Assembly: GCA_037102815.1 (NCBI GenBank)
Contig: BTPP01000012.1
Span: 496,001 to 560,000 of the forward strand
Reading direction: 5' to 3'
DNA from: Neurospora intermedia
Lineage: Eukaryota; Ascomycota; Sordariomycetes; Sordariales; Sordariaceae
Length of the DNA stretch: 64,000 nucleotides
Positions 49,801 through 59,861 of the stretch are shown here, one piece after another; position 1 is the stretch's first letter, and each line of letters starts with the position of its first letter. The translations under genes were made by a program, and so were the position numbers. The notes under the pieces were generated by a model. That model saw only the letters and a list, made by a program, of their open reading frames with translations. It searched no databases and was not told the origin of the DNA.

Positions 49801-52330
49801 TACCGTCCTAGAGGATAATAGTTTTAATTATCGTTTATAGTTAATACTTCTATATACAATTATTTATTTAAAGAATTGTTATTTAAATAGGATTATAAAT
49901 AAAATACTATTTGAAATATAGACCGGCTATAAGCTTGACCTTTCGTACCTAAGAGTTATTAGCGCCTCCTATTATTATAAACTACCCGACGCGGACTTCC
50001 TAGGGAAATTAACTCCGGTAGTAGGCCGAAGTAAATTGCTAGGCTATAAGGGGTTATCGAATTATATTATACTTACGGATAATAATAAAGTAATTTCTAT
50101 TAATAATATAATTATTAACGAAATATATATATATATTTCTCCTAACCTTACTACGCTACTTTCTAATATACCCAATAATCTACCCTCCTTCTATTATACG
50201 CCGGACTCTAATTCTAATACTTCTTTTACGGATTTACGCGCCTCTTTTAGTACTTCTAACCCTATATCCAACCCTGCGGAGGGCTGCCCAAAGAATTTAG
50301 ATATATACCCTACAAGTTTCTCCCTAATACTCCCGCGGCTTTTACTACCGCTGCCGCTACTACCGGCCGTTATACTAATACCTACGCCGCCGCCGCTCCC
50401 GCTACTATTATTACTATTAATTCGTTTATTCTATAGCTCTAATTTAGGAGGAGCTCCGTTAGTATAGCCAGGGGGAGATTCTAGCGTACTTATACTATTA
50501 TTACCTATTTTCCAGCTTACTAACTTTTTAATATTATTAGCGCCCTTAAACGAACTACCCTAAGTACCGTCTTTGCTAACCGACCCCGCTACGCTAATCC
50601 TCGATATTATTTATATTAGCAGTAACCTAGGCCTCTTTAATCTAAATTATTAGTGTACCGTTATTAATTATTACCCTAAATTGCGGCCCCCTAATTCTAC
50701 TATCCTTAATAGGTAATAATTACTATTAAAAGTTATTAATAAGCCTAATATCGACCTATTAGTTTTTGTTACCCTCGCTATACTGCTAGTATTAGAACCT
50801 AAGAATCTTCGAGAGGCTATAAAACAATTGGACTAGAAGGAATAGTAGGTAGCTATATAGATTAAATACTACTCCCTTATTAAAAATTAAACTTAGACCT
50901 TTATCCTTCGCGATATTGGCTATCGATTACTATTAGGGAAATAGGTATATAAGTTTAAAACCGGTCTTAATAGCGAAGTCCTTCGCTATAAGGTTCGTTA
51001 GGTAGTCCGTAGCTTTAAATAATATAAGGGGATTAATTATAACAAAACTTTTATATCGGTTATAAAACCTATAAATTATAAGCTTATATTCGCCCTCGCC
51101 GCCGCCTTCGATTTAAAATTAAAATAAATAGACGTTTAGACCGCTTTCTTATATAACCTAATAGAAAAGGATATTTATATAGAATAACCTTCCAATATTA
51201 TTAATAGCGACCTAACTCTAATATATAAATTAAATTACGCGCTTTACAATTTGAAATAGAGCTTCTATATTTAATATAATACTTTAGCCGCCTTTCTCAA
51301 CGACTTTGGCTTTACCCCGCTATTAACCAACGCTACTATTTTTAATAAAAGAATTATTTATATTACTATTTATATTAACAATTTACTTATTATTAAACTA
51401 TCCGTAAAAAATATTTAAACTTTAAAAGACGTACTTAATAAATACTTTAAAATAACCAATATAGGGCCTTATTTATATTATTTAAATATAGTTATAACCT
51501 ACAATAGGCTAAAATATACGCTTCGGTTAAATTAGAAGGCCTACTTTGAGAAGGTATTTAATAATTTTAAAATATTAAATTATAAGCCGGTATCTACCCT
51601 TATAAATAATAATAAAATACCTAAACCCCTAGAAGGTTTTTAAATTTCTAATTCCAATAAGTATTAGTATATAAGCGCCGTTAGTTCGCTTATATACGCT
51701 ATACTCGGTACCCGGCTAAATATTACTTTCGCAATATCCTTTTATAGCTACTACTTCGCTAAATTAATCTAAACCTATATTATAGCTATAAAACGTATAT
51801 TTAAGTATTTTAAAAGTACCCTTATTTTATACCTTATTTACTCCGGCCTATCTTTTATTCTTATTAGTTTTATAAATACCGATTAAGGAGGGGATACTAT
51901 TACTAAATACTCTATAGGGGGTTATATATTTTATATTAGTAGTGTAGTTATTAATTGGTAATTAAAGCGATAGTAGACTATCGTTCTATCCTCTTACGAA
52001 GTAGAAGTTATAATTCAAATTTAAATAGTAAAAGAGGCTATCTAATTTAGAAGGTTATTTACTAACCTCGCCTTCCTACCTATAGAAACTACTATTGTCC
52101 GCTATAATAATTAGGGCGCTATAGTTCTAGCGAAGAATTTATAATACTACTCTCGTACTAAATATATTAATATTTAAGAAATATAGTATAGGGAGGTATA
52201 AACGACTAGAAGTATAAATTTCTAATATATAACTACTAGGGAGCAAATCGCCGATATCTTTACAAAGGCGCTACCCCGAGGCATTTTTAAATAATACTAA
52301 TAGGCGTTAGGACTATTAAACCCGCTAAAA
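46900..52330 (+). pseudogene. RIP-destroyed gag-pol of the Copia element
   Basis: No frame longer than 143 codons survives (50036-50467), yet plus-strand fragments are recognisable. A protease-to-GAG-pre region lies near 48900-49170, with FSPYIIYNLFS-like text. Integrase remnants lie near 49400-49900 (YWVIITDNFT and VWAYIVKTR). Reverse-transcriptase text with TAFLY and IYIE flanks internal stops near 51130-51190. RNase H text with GAIVLAKN and YYSRTKY lies near 52110-52170. The order integrase before reverse transcriptase defines Copia. Stops fall at expected Gln positions (CAA or CAG to TAA or TAG). Gag cannot be delimited. Confidence 0.8.
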
Positions 52331-52856
52331 ATATAATAATACTTTCTTAATACTAGGCTATCCGACCAACCTACCCTACAATTTACTAGAGCTTCTATAT
52401 ATAAATAGTTATTATATTACTAAAGAGCCTTTTCTTTTATTTTTCGTTATATTCTATACTAGGCACCGCTTTACCTATATTTCCTACTCCCTCACCCTAG
52501 GCAAATATACTCTCTAACAGTTTAAATCGCAACTTCCCAAACCCTACGAAATTTTACAATATATAGAATTTTAAAAATCGACTTACGGCCGTTTCACCAC
52601 TTTCCCGCCCCTTTAGTATACTATACGCGTATCCATCTTAATCGCCTCGTCAAAATAAATCGATTAGTAGTAGTCCTATATCCGCACGACCACTACAGCG
52701 AAAATTACTACGTTTTCTTTACTTTTTATCCGCTTCTCTTACCCTTTAACAATAGTAATCCTTTTCCTACTAGGTTTTTACTAGTACTAATCGTAAGGGA
52801 CCGTCTATAAATACCTTCTCTTTCTTCTCTTTTATAGCGCAATCTATATTTAGATC

Positions 52857-52865
52857 GAAGGGGAG
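52857..52865 (+). other. Polypurine tract of the Copia element
   Basis: GAAGGGGAG directly before the right LTR, the standard place for the plus-strand primer of an LTR element. Confidence 0.75.
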
Positions 52866-53051
52866 TGTTGAAGCTATTACCAATTCTTGGCATTCTCTTG
52901 GCATTAGTGGATACGATCCACATATGGCTACCCTATATATAAGTCGGATTTCATCCTCCTCTTTACATCTTTCTTTTCTTCCTCAATCAATCAAGACTTT
53001 CACCACCACTACGTTGCTCCCGTGATCGCTTCCTTGCAGTATGGTTCAACA
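52866..53051 (+). repeat. Right LTR, 186 bp
   Basis: Starts TGTTGAAG, ends TTCAACA and is followed by the target duplication GGCCA. It contains a short TATATAAG-like box about 70 bp in, which could be the element's own TATA box. Confidence 0.95.
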
Positions 53052-53056
53052 GGCCA

Positions 53057-53555
53057 GACTAGTAGTTGGGTCGGTGACGACCAGCGAATCCCTGGTGTTG
53101 TATGTTTTGGTACCTTTTTAGTTTTTTTTTCTTTCTCTTCTCCCCATGTGGCAAAATCTACGTTTCCAAATATTGCTTTATTTCGAGAAAACGCATTCAA
53201 TTTTCATAGATTCCATGCTATCAATATACTGCTTTTTTTTGGGGCTTTACTCCTTAGGTGCTTCATGTGATGCGTCCTTAGCTCCTACCCATTGTGGGGC
53301 AAAACGGCCTCCCGCAGCTGTTCCCTTCTTCCCCCATTTGACTTTTCTTCCTCAATTAACCTACTCATTCTCATTGCAACCCCATTTCTTCCTCTCCGAG
53401 CCGGTGGTCATTTTGCCATCTTCCTTCAGGCCTAAAACCAGGACGTCAAACGACAGATCTTCGGCCAACTTCAACCACAGGCGCCGTAGCAACCAATCAA
53501 TCCATTTCACTGTCTCACCTCAACCCCTCACCAGACCCGTAACAGCCGTCAAACA
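53057..53555. other. Intergenic, Copia right end to coiled-coil gene
   Basis: About 500 bp, probably the promoter and leader of the next gene. C/T-rich near the start codon. No gene seen. Confidence 0.45.
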
Positions 53556-54452
53556 ATGCCACCCAAAATGGCCTCCAATTCCGAGCTCGCGGAAATCAAG
53601 CTACTCCTCCACTCTCTTGCATCTGACCTCAAAGCCGTCAAAGCTGACGTAGCGGAGCTCAAGAAGAGCCAAGCCCAAAGCCAACAGAGCACCCCAACCT
53701 GCGCCAAACGCACAGATGGCGGTCCAAGGTTACCCAACACTGAGAAAGCGCTGAACGACACCGAGACCAAACTGGCTGATCAGATTCGCGATACCCAATC
53801 AACGATCTTGCAGCTTGTCGAGGAGGAGAAGGTCTTGATGCATGCGGAGGTGGTCCAGCTCAGCCGCACTGTGGGGACTGCGTTGGAGAATGCGAAGGAG
53901 AAGATGATGGAGAAAGTTGCGGGATTCACGGGTGGGGATGAGCATGGTCGTAAACGAAGAAGGTCCACGGCTGGTCTCGATGAGGATGGCGATGAAAATG
54001 ATGAGAGTGATATGGATGAAGACAACCCTGACGACTATTACTCGTGGACGAAGCGGAGGCGGGTGTCATCCGTTCTTGATAAGGCCGTGATGGATATTAT
54101 TTACATAGCCGGAGAGACCTTTGGTCATGACGGAGTCGCGCTTGAGTGGCTTCTCGGGGTACTCATCTCGTTCCATAACAGGGCCAACGGCGGCAGGATG
54201 AGACGCTGGTACGTCTTTCAGAAAGAAGGAGAGATTGGCTTTGAGTACTGTTTGTACGGGCTTTTCTACCATGGGCATGAGCATGAAGGGGTTGCTGAGG
54301 GCCTCTGCTTCTGCAGGGAACGTCATCCGCCCGGTTTGAGGCAGAGGGCTACCAGGTGTATCCGCGTCAGACGAAGCGAGGATGGTTCTGGAAAATTGCA
54401 GTTTTCTTGGGGAGCGGATATTGCAACCTGCGCCTGTTCTTGGCAGGTATGA
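53556..54452 (+). CDS. Coiled-coil protein of an unnamed family (copy A)
   Basis: A single-exon frame of 298 residues that I do not recognise from a named family. Residues 8-40 and about 62-125 are predicted coiled coil by heptad pattern. Basic clusters GRKRRR (131-136) and KRRR (166-169) flank an acidic stretch (141-160), suggesting nuclear targeting. From about residue 170 to 287 there is a compact domain with the landmarks FEYCLYGLFYHGH, LCFCR, TRCIRVRR and GKLQFSWG. The same landmarks occur in order in the frame at 61891-62376, so the two are paralogues. The last ten residues after the FSWG block have no counterpart, and a short terminal intron is possible. Function unknown. Confidence 0.7.
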   Translation: MPPKMASNSELAEIKLLLHSLASDLKAVKADVAELKKSQAQSQQSTPTCAKRTDGGPRLPNTEKALNDTETKLADQIRDTQSTILQLVEEEKVLMHAEVVQLSRTVGTALENAKEKMMEKVAGFTGGDEHGRKRRRSTAGLDEDGDENDESDMDEDNPDDYYSWTKRRRVSSVLDKAVMDIIYIAGETFGHDGVALEWLLGVLISFHNRANGGRMRRWYVFQKEGEIGFEYCLYGLFYHGHEHEGVAEGLCFCRERHPPGLRQRATRCIRVRRSEDGSGKLQFSWGADIATCACSWQV

Positions 54453-55185
54453 GTGAGCACGGCGGGTATACTTCTCGAAGGGACATATTTATCGGTGCGC
54501 CGGGGCGGGGGAAGTGCAGTCTGGCAACAAGGGAGTGAAGAGCATGACATCGGGCAACCGAGCCTCTTTTGGAGCGGACTCGGGATAGTCACTAATGTAC
54601 AACACAATTGCTTTTCAGAGTCCGCAGAATTCCTTTGAGTGGTCAAGACGCAGCTTCCTGTCAGCTTTAACTTTGGGTATTCCTTGGACCAAGTGGGTCA
54701 CAAGCTATAAGGGAGTCCGACATGAAGGAGAGCAACAACCAGTAAGCAGTTACGCACATTGACCTTTCGAGGAAACAAGGGAAAACAAATGGACGGCATT
54801 CCGACCAAATATCCCACTCTGTGCATGTAAATGCACGCGAGTTACATTTATGAATAATATTTTGGAGCATTTCACTAACAAGGCGATTCTGCATGTTGCC
54901 TAGAGGTACCTACCATATGCACTTGGCTCTACGTTATAAACACCGGCATATCTGCGCCCAAGAAGGGCATTACTGGAAGCCGTCATTTCAGGATGTCTGA
55001 TTTTCTACGGTAAGATGTATTTCTTCTCTTATATTCCGGTAACACCTTAATTATATAAGTTGTCACAAGTCTCGCCATCTCCCATCTCTGATTCATCCCA
55101 TTCAGCATTGCATACTCCAGACAAACTAGGTACCAACCCAGCCATAAACTTCGACAATCATCGTTCACCCAGTCACAACCCCAAG
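54453..55185. other. Intergenic, coiled-coil gene to aegerolysin
   Basis: About 730 bp without a supported gene; presumed terminator and aegerolysin promoter. Confidence 0.45.
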
Positions 55186-55893
55186 ATGGCAGCACTCCAA
55201 ATGGGCTTCTCAACCCGTCTTTTGACGTTCGGCCTGCTCCTCTTTGCTCTGGTGGTCGGCACTTTTGCCGCCCCCTTGCGTGTCGACCATAAAACCGCCC
55301 TTCCGCCTACGGGAGTTCCTCCTCCCCGCCCCGGACCTACTATAAACATACAAAGAAGCACCACTGCAGAATATCTGGGGGTCGACATGACGATTTTGAA
55401 CCAAGCTTCCTCAGGGGACTTGTTCATCCGGAACGCCCATCTCAACTGGTAAATCCTTCTCTTCCTATTTCCCTACCACCAACTGCCATCGTCTCCCCAT
55501 CATAAAATGACAATCAACATCTACTAATACTAACGCTCCTTGTTCATTCACTTCTGCAGGGGCAAGTGGTTCGAATACCCAGACACAGGCGACCAGCTGT
55601 CCATCGACCAAGTCCAAGCCAGATCCGCCAGCCCAAACGGCGGATCGATGGTCGTCGCCTCATCCGGTAGAGCCTGGACCCCTACCGGCACCGAGGGCCA
55701 CTTAGACATCTACCATGGCGACACCAAGGTGTGCCATGTCTACTGGGATTGTCCATGGAGTCGCAGATCTAATTCCTTTGAGGTTTCCGAAGTTGATGAT
55801 AATTATGCGGTTGAAGCCACTGGTGCGGGTTTGAACAAGGGCCCGCTTGGATCTATCACTATCGAGGTGGTAAATACTGGTGAGGGAGAATGA
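55186..55893 (+). CDS. Aegerolysin-family secreted protein
   Basis: Two exons (55186-55448 and 55560-55893) give 198 residues; the intron splits a Trp codon. Residues 1-29 look like a signal peptide with a strongly hydrophobic core and an AA-type end. A Pro-rich linker (about 40-55) precedes the aegerolysin domain (PF06355, about 62-195), identified by the RNAHLNWGKW segment and the family hallmark HVYWDCPW. Aegerolysins are small beta-sandwich proteins that bind particular membrane lipids, and some act with a MACPF partner to form pores. No MACPF gene is in this window, so pore formation is not indicated. Most family members lack a signal peptide, so this one is unusual. An in-frame upstream stretch exists, but the chosen ATG gives the clean signal sequence. 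Confidence 0.87.
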
Positions 55894-56781
55894 GCCAGGT
55901 GCGTTTTGGGGTGTACGTCGGTAGAGGTGGGTGAGTGAATAGGTGGTTTGCTGTGGAGGAGAGGAGGAAGCGAGTTCAGATGGCTCGGCCACATGTACCT
56001 CTAGAGAGGGAAAAGGAGATGTTCGGTGGGTGGCAGTTTGAATTGGAGACACTGGTTGATGAGCTTAGCGTTTAAAGCATTTTGGTTTTCTGGGAGGTGA
56101 CAGAGGCTTTGACAGTGTATGATTTGGTAGTGTAGTCACCTAAATTCGATGAAGCAACGGCTATCTTCTATATTAATCTCATTTTCACATGTCTTCAGGG
56201 TGCAGTCAATTGGCGACACTTGGATAACGCCCGCCTCAATCTTCCGCCATCATGCTACAAATGACTATTATTTGGATCTTGTCCCTCGAATCAAGTAGCG
56301 TTGTGGCCGCCCAGGAACTGGCGTAATGGGACTTATACAAGTTGACACTCATTTCCCATCCGGCCGACCTGGCAGCAGCACCGTCAGCTACATCAAGACA
56401 CATCTGTTTACAGAGACAATGCAGTTTACTTTACGTCAAAAAGGTCCGACATCAGTCACACGATGATGAGATGAAGACAAGGTAATTCACCAAACAGAGT
56501 TTCATAGAGGTTTTTGCTTCTCAAAGTGCAGATCTGTTTCATCACTTTTTCGAAAGATCTCACAGAACGTTCGACTGCAAGTGTGGTGACTGACAGCCCT
56601 GAATTTGGGCAAATAAGGCACTAAGATAGCGCACTATCTAAAGCATGGCAAAACATGGTAGCCAGCTGTTAGTGCGAAAACCCCCCAAAAACGGATGACA
56701 TAAGCAGATAGGGAAGTCCATCACTTCAACACGGCCACTGCTTCCTGCTCCCGCTCGCCATGACCACTTCATTTCAGCTAA
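55894..56781. other. Intergenic between convergent genes
   Basis: About 890 bp between the 3' ends of the aegerolysin and 2EXR genes. No gene supported. Confidence 0.45.
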
Positions 56782-58092
56782 TCAACCCAGCAACCAGAAG
56801 CGCGGTCCAAGGCGCTCCATCCTCTCTTTTACGGTTTCTTGCCTTCTTGTTCTGGGCGATGCATTCGGCCGTTGTTTATCTTCCTCAAACCCCGGAGGCA
56901 GGTACGCGAGGATCCCCCACTGCGCCCAGTTCTTTTCACCAATGCCCTCTCCAGATAACCTCAATCTCTCTGCCAACAACTCCGGCAGGTCTCTCCGAAG
57001 AAACGGCTTCAACATCTTCAGACTTTCGTCCGTGGACACAAAAAAACCTGTACCATCAAATATCTCGCTGCTTATTCGCTCGCCCGTGTGCAGATCGAGA
57101 TGGATCTTGCTAAAATACACCTCCACATAACGACCCCCATGCGCATCCTCAAAGACCTCGCTCGTCCCCCCCTTCTGTTTCCACGCCACGTCGAGGTCGC
57201 TGAGCGCAAAGTTCTCGCTTATCGGCCTGAGCCCATAGTCAACAAACCAGATACGACCCCGCTGCAACGAGGTAGACATCAGACCCCTCTCGAGTTCCTC
57301 GAACGCAGCATCATCGAAAGCCCAGGATGAATCCCATTCGATGGCCATGTGGTCCTGGTAGTGGCCCAGCTTATCCAGCTGGCGGTAGTTGGGCTGGTAA
57401 TATCCCCTGGGCCTATTCGGTTCGCCGCAGAGGACTCGTCCCCATCTGGAAACGGGCTTGAAAATGGTACCTGGCTCCCATCCAGGAGCGAGAAAGCCTT
57501 GGCGAACCTTGTGAATTGGTCGATAGATGAAAAGATCTCGTTCCTGGAACACGGTGAAAGCATGGCGGCGTCTGGAGTTGTTGCCTTGATACAAGGCTGT
57601 GGTGGTAAAGGGCTTGTTCAATTTGCGGGAGCCAAAAGCCTGTTGGATGACCCTGCGTGACTCCTTGCAAGCGGTCCACAGTCCGCCGTCTAGGAGATAT
57701 GTTGAGCAGACGTCTGGTTTTTTCCTGCTGGATAATGGCGATGCAAAGGCATAGGAATGAGGCGTCATGGCCCTGAGGTTGACATTCCCGGGAACCACGT
57801 AGGTAGATAAAGAAGATGCCCAACTGCAACTGCAATCCATTGGAGGTGTCCATGTTGGTTGGGGTAGCAAAGATGGAGGAGGAACAAATAGACCCCATAG
57901 ATCACTGTACCCCGGCCCAATCAGTCGTGGAAGGCAATGATGATTCTCGCGGTCCAGTTGTGTGATTGTCTCCACGACGTCGAAAATGTGAACGCCTGGG
58001 CGATCAAGTGGTCGAAGGGCGAGGGTCCAGATCATGAACCTTATCTCCTCCGGGAGATAGCGAAAGAGGTGAAATTCGGTTAACGTCGTCAT
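56782..58092 (-). CDS. 2EXR-domain protein
   Basis: Minus-strand single exon. The ATG at 58092 gives 436 residues and starts with TEFHLFRYLPEEIRFMIWTLAL, the F-box-like helical opening of the 2EXR domain (PF20150), followed by RPGVHIFDV. The frame is open 47 codons further upstream to 58233, but that extension is not conserved-looking. Fungal genomes hold many such 2EXR proteins of unknown role, usually 300-450 residues. A basic C-terminus (about 410-430) ends the protein. The remaining sequence shows Trp/Tyr-rich loops but no second domain I recognise. Confidence 0.85.
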   Translation of the reverse strand: MTTLTEFHLFRYLPEEIRFMIWTLALRPLDRPGVHIFDVVETITQLDRENHHCLPRLIGPGYSDLWGLFVPPPSLLPQPTWTPPMDCSCSWASSLSTYVVPGNVNLRAMTPHSYAFASPLSSRKKPDVCSTYLLDGGLWTACKESRRVIQQAFGSRKLNKPFTTTALYQGNNSRRRHAFTVFQERDLFIYRPIHKVRQGFLAPGWEPGTIFKPVSRWGRVLCGEPNRPRGYYQPNYRQLDKLGHYQDHMAIEWDSSWAFDDAAFEELERGLMSTSLQRGRIWFVDYGLRPISENFALSDLDVAWKQKGGTSEVFEDAHGGRYVEVYFSKIHLDLHTGERISSEIFDGTGFFVSTDESLKMLKPFLRRDLPELLAERLRLSGEGIGEKNWAQWGILAYLPPGFEEDKQRPNASPRTRRQETVKERMERLGPRFWLLG

Positions 58093-59861
58093 CGTGTATT
58101 CCTTCGTTGTTTGGCTGGTGTTGACTGGAGGAAAACTGTCGGGGAAACACGCTTGGATCTGAAGCGTGGAGGTGGTTATGTCTGAGAAAGAGGCGCCCTG
58201 GAAGGATGGCAAAATGGGCAAGGAGTTTTGCAATGTGGCCGGGAATTTCCAATGCCCGGCGAGGCTGAAAGAGGCACAACTGACTTTCCCGTCAAAGCAA
58301 AAGGCTTGGTATCCAGGTTGTTACCTGCTTGTGTTTGTGGCGACATGAAAAGAGAGATTCCCCCTAGTCAACGTTTCGAGATCAGGAACACTCGTAAGTG
58401 ACGATATGGCCTGTTGTCCAAGACATTAGGACTAGAAATGTACAACGAAAAAGGGGCGTGAAGAAAACCACAGCGCTACGGAAATGGGTGATGAAAAGAA
58501 GGATCGGAGGTTACGTTCTCTCTTACCTGGGGGGTTGTGGAATCTGTGTTGCTCGTAGGACAAGCCAATATGCCAGAAAGCAAGGAGAAATGAAATAAGG
58601 AAAACCCAGAGATTTTCTTCCTGATTGTGTTTGGCGAAACGAGACTTCAGGTATGGGGAAAGTGCGGGTAGAGAACTGAGACGAAGTGGCTTTGATAACA
58701 CGGGAAAGACTCGACTGGGGAGGTTGTTGAATGGGGAAGGAAATGCCCAGGTTTAAATAGTTCTATGGAAAGTCCAAAGCTCGGATTCCAACCATGTCTC
58801 AAGAGACACGCAGATACATACTGGCTAATATTCAGGGCGGAACTCCGAATCTATGCATAGAAACGTACGCGGATCACACCCTGTGGTGGCCAATGTTTTC
58901 TCAAGAACTTGGAAGACAATGTCTGTATGCAGACGTGTGCTGCTTGTGGTATGCATACGTATGTCAGTAAATATACCGCAAGGACTTGGGGCGTTGGGTT
59001 TTAGGTTCCCAGGAAATCAGGCATAATTACTCTAAACATACATATGCTCGATTCTGTACATTTTATGCCCGCAAATTTGAGTGGGGGAGTCGTGTTGCCA
59101 CCCCAGAGTACGGCAAATTCGATCCTTCCATATCCTGCCTTTTCACACCTATTTTTTCAAGGGCGCTGGAGGGTGAGGATATTCAGAATCACCGTCCTGC
59201 ATGGGAATTTTGGTGGGCATAAATGTTGCTGTAGGTAGGTATGCTTACAGATTATACCTGGTTTCCTGGGATCCTAAAACCCAACGCCCCGAGTCTCTGC
59301 GGTAAGTCCTCGAATTCTTAAGGCCCGTGGCGCAATCCGGATTCTGAAGAAGTGGCTCGGATGTTTGGAGATGCCAAGAGAGACTGTATACCTAGGTACC
59401 TATCCCGTGTTTTGTCAACGAAGGACACAAGCGTGAAATTGGCGACCATCTCATCAACTCACACACGAACACAACGTCAGGACATGAGCTCATTATAATG
59501 TAAAGATTTATTCGTGACCTTCGACACTCTGTCTTCTCTGTCCTCCTTATATGAACTTGGCCAAAATCCAGTCATCACGTGCTCTTCCATACCTCTATCG
59601 AAGTGAAAATAGAACATGCAGGTTTTCCATTATCCAACTCGCCGCCAGCGCCTAATTTGTGTACATGGTTTTCGTTTAACAGACTGTCACCTCCAAAACA
59701 TGCAAAGGTCAAAAACACCCAAGGAACCAAAAAGATGAGGCAGCACAATACTCGCGCGAACTCAAAGCATTCCCCAAGATTAGACGGATACGAATAAGAA
59801 AGATGTTGCTTCAAACCCCAACTAATGTGACTTCACCTCATCCTATCTTCTACTAAGATCT
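58093..59861. other. Intergenic between divergent 2EXR promoter and orphan gene 3' end
   Basis: About 1.8 kb. No frame has coding character. It includes the 2EXR promoter and the 3' flank of the aromatic-repeat gene. Confidence 0.5.

Larger units (their letters stand above)
46427..53051 (+). mobile_element. Full-length Ty1/Copia LTR retrotransposon inactivated by RIP
   Basis: A 6625-bp element with two 186-bp LTRs that start TGTTGAA and end TTCAACA (TTCAATA in the left copy), bounded by the direct repeat GGCCA at 46422-46426 and 53052-53056. A possible primer-binding site follows the left LTR (GGTTATGAGCC) and a polypurine tract (GAAGGGGAG, 52857-52865) precedes the right one. The interior is very AT-rich, with hardly any CpA or TpG left. 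Fragments in the order integrase, reverse transcriptase, RNase H place it in Copia. The many stops sit where Gln codons would be, as RIP produces. It cannot make protein. Confidence 0.95.

Noticed and set aside
48929-50467. Two open frames (79 and 143 codons) inside the AT-rich region as separate genes
   Set aside because: They are pieces of the RIP-mutated Copia polyprotein, bounded by stops typical of RIP.
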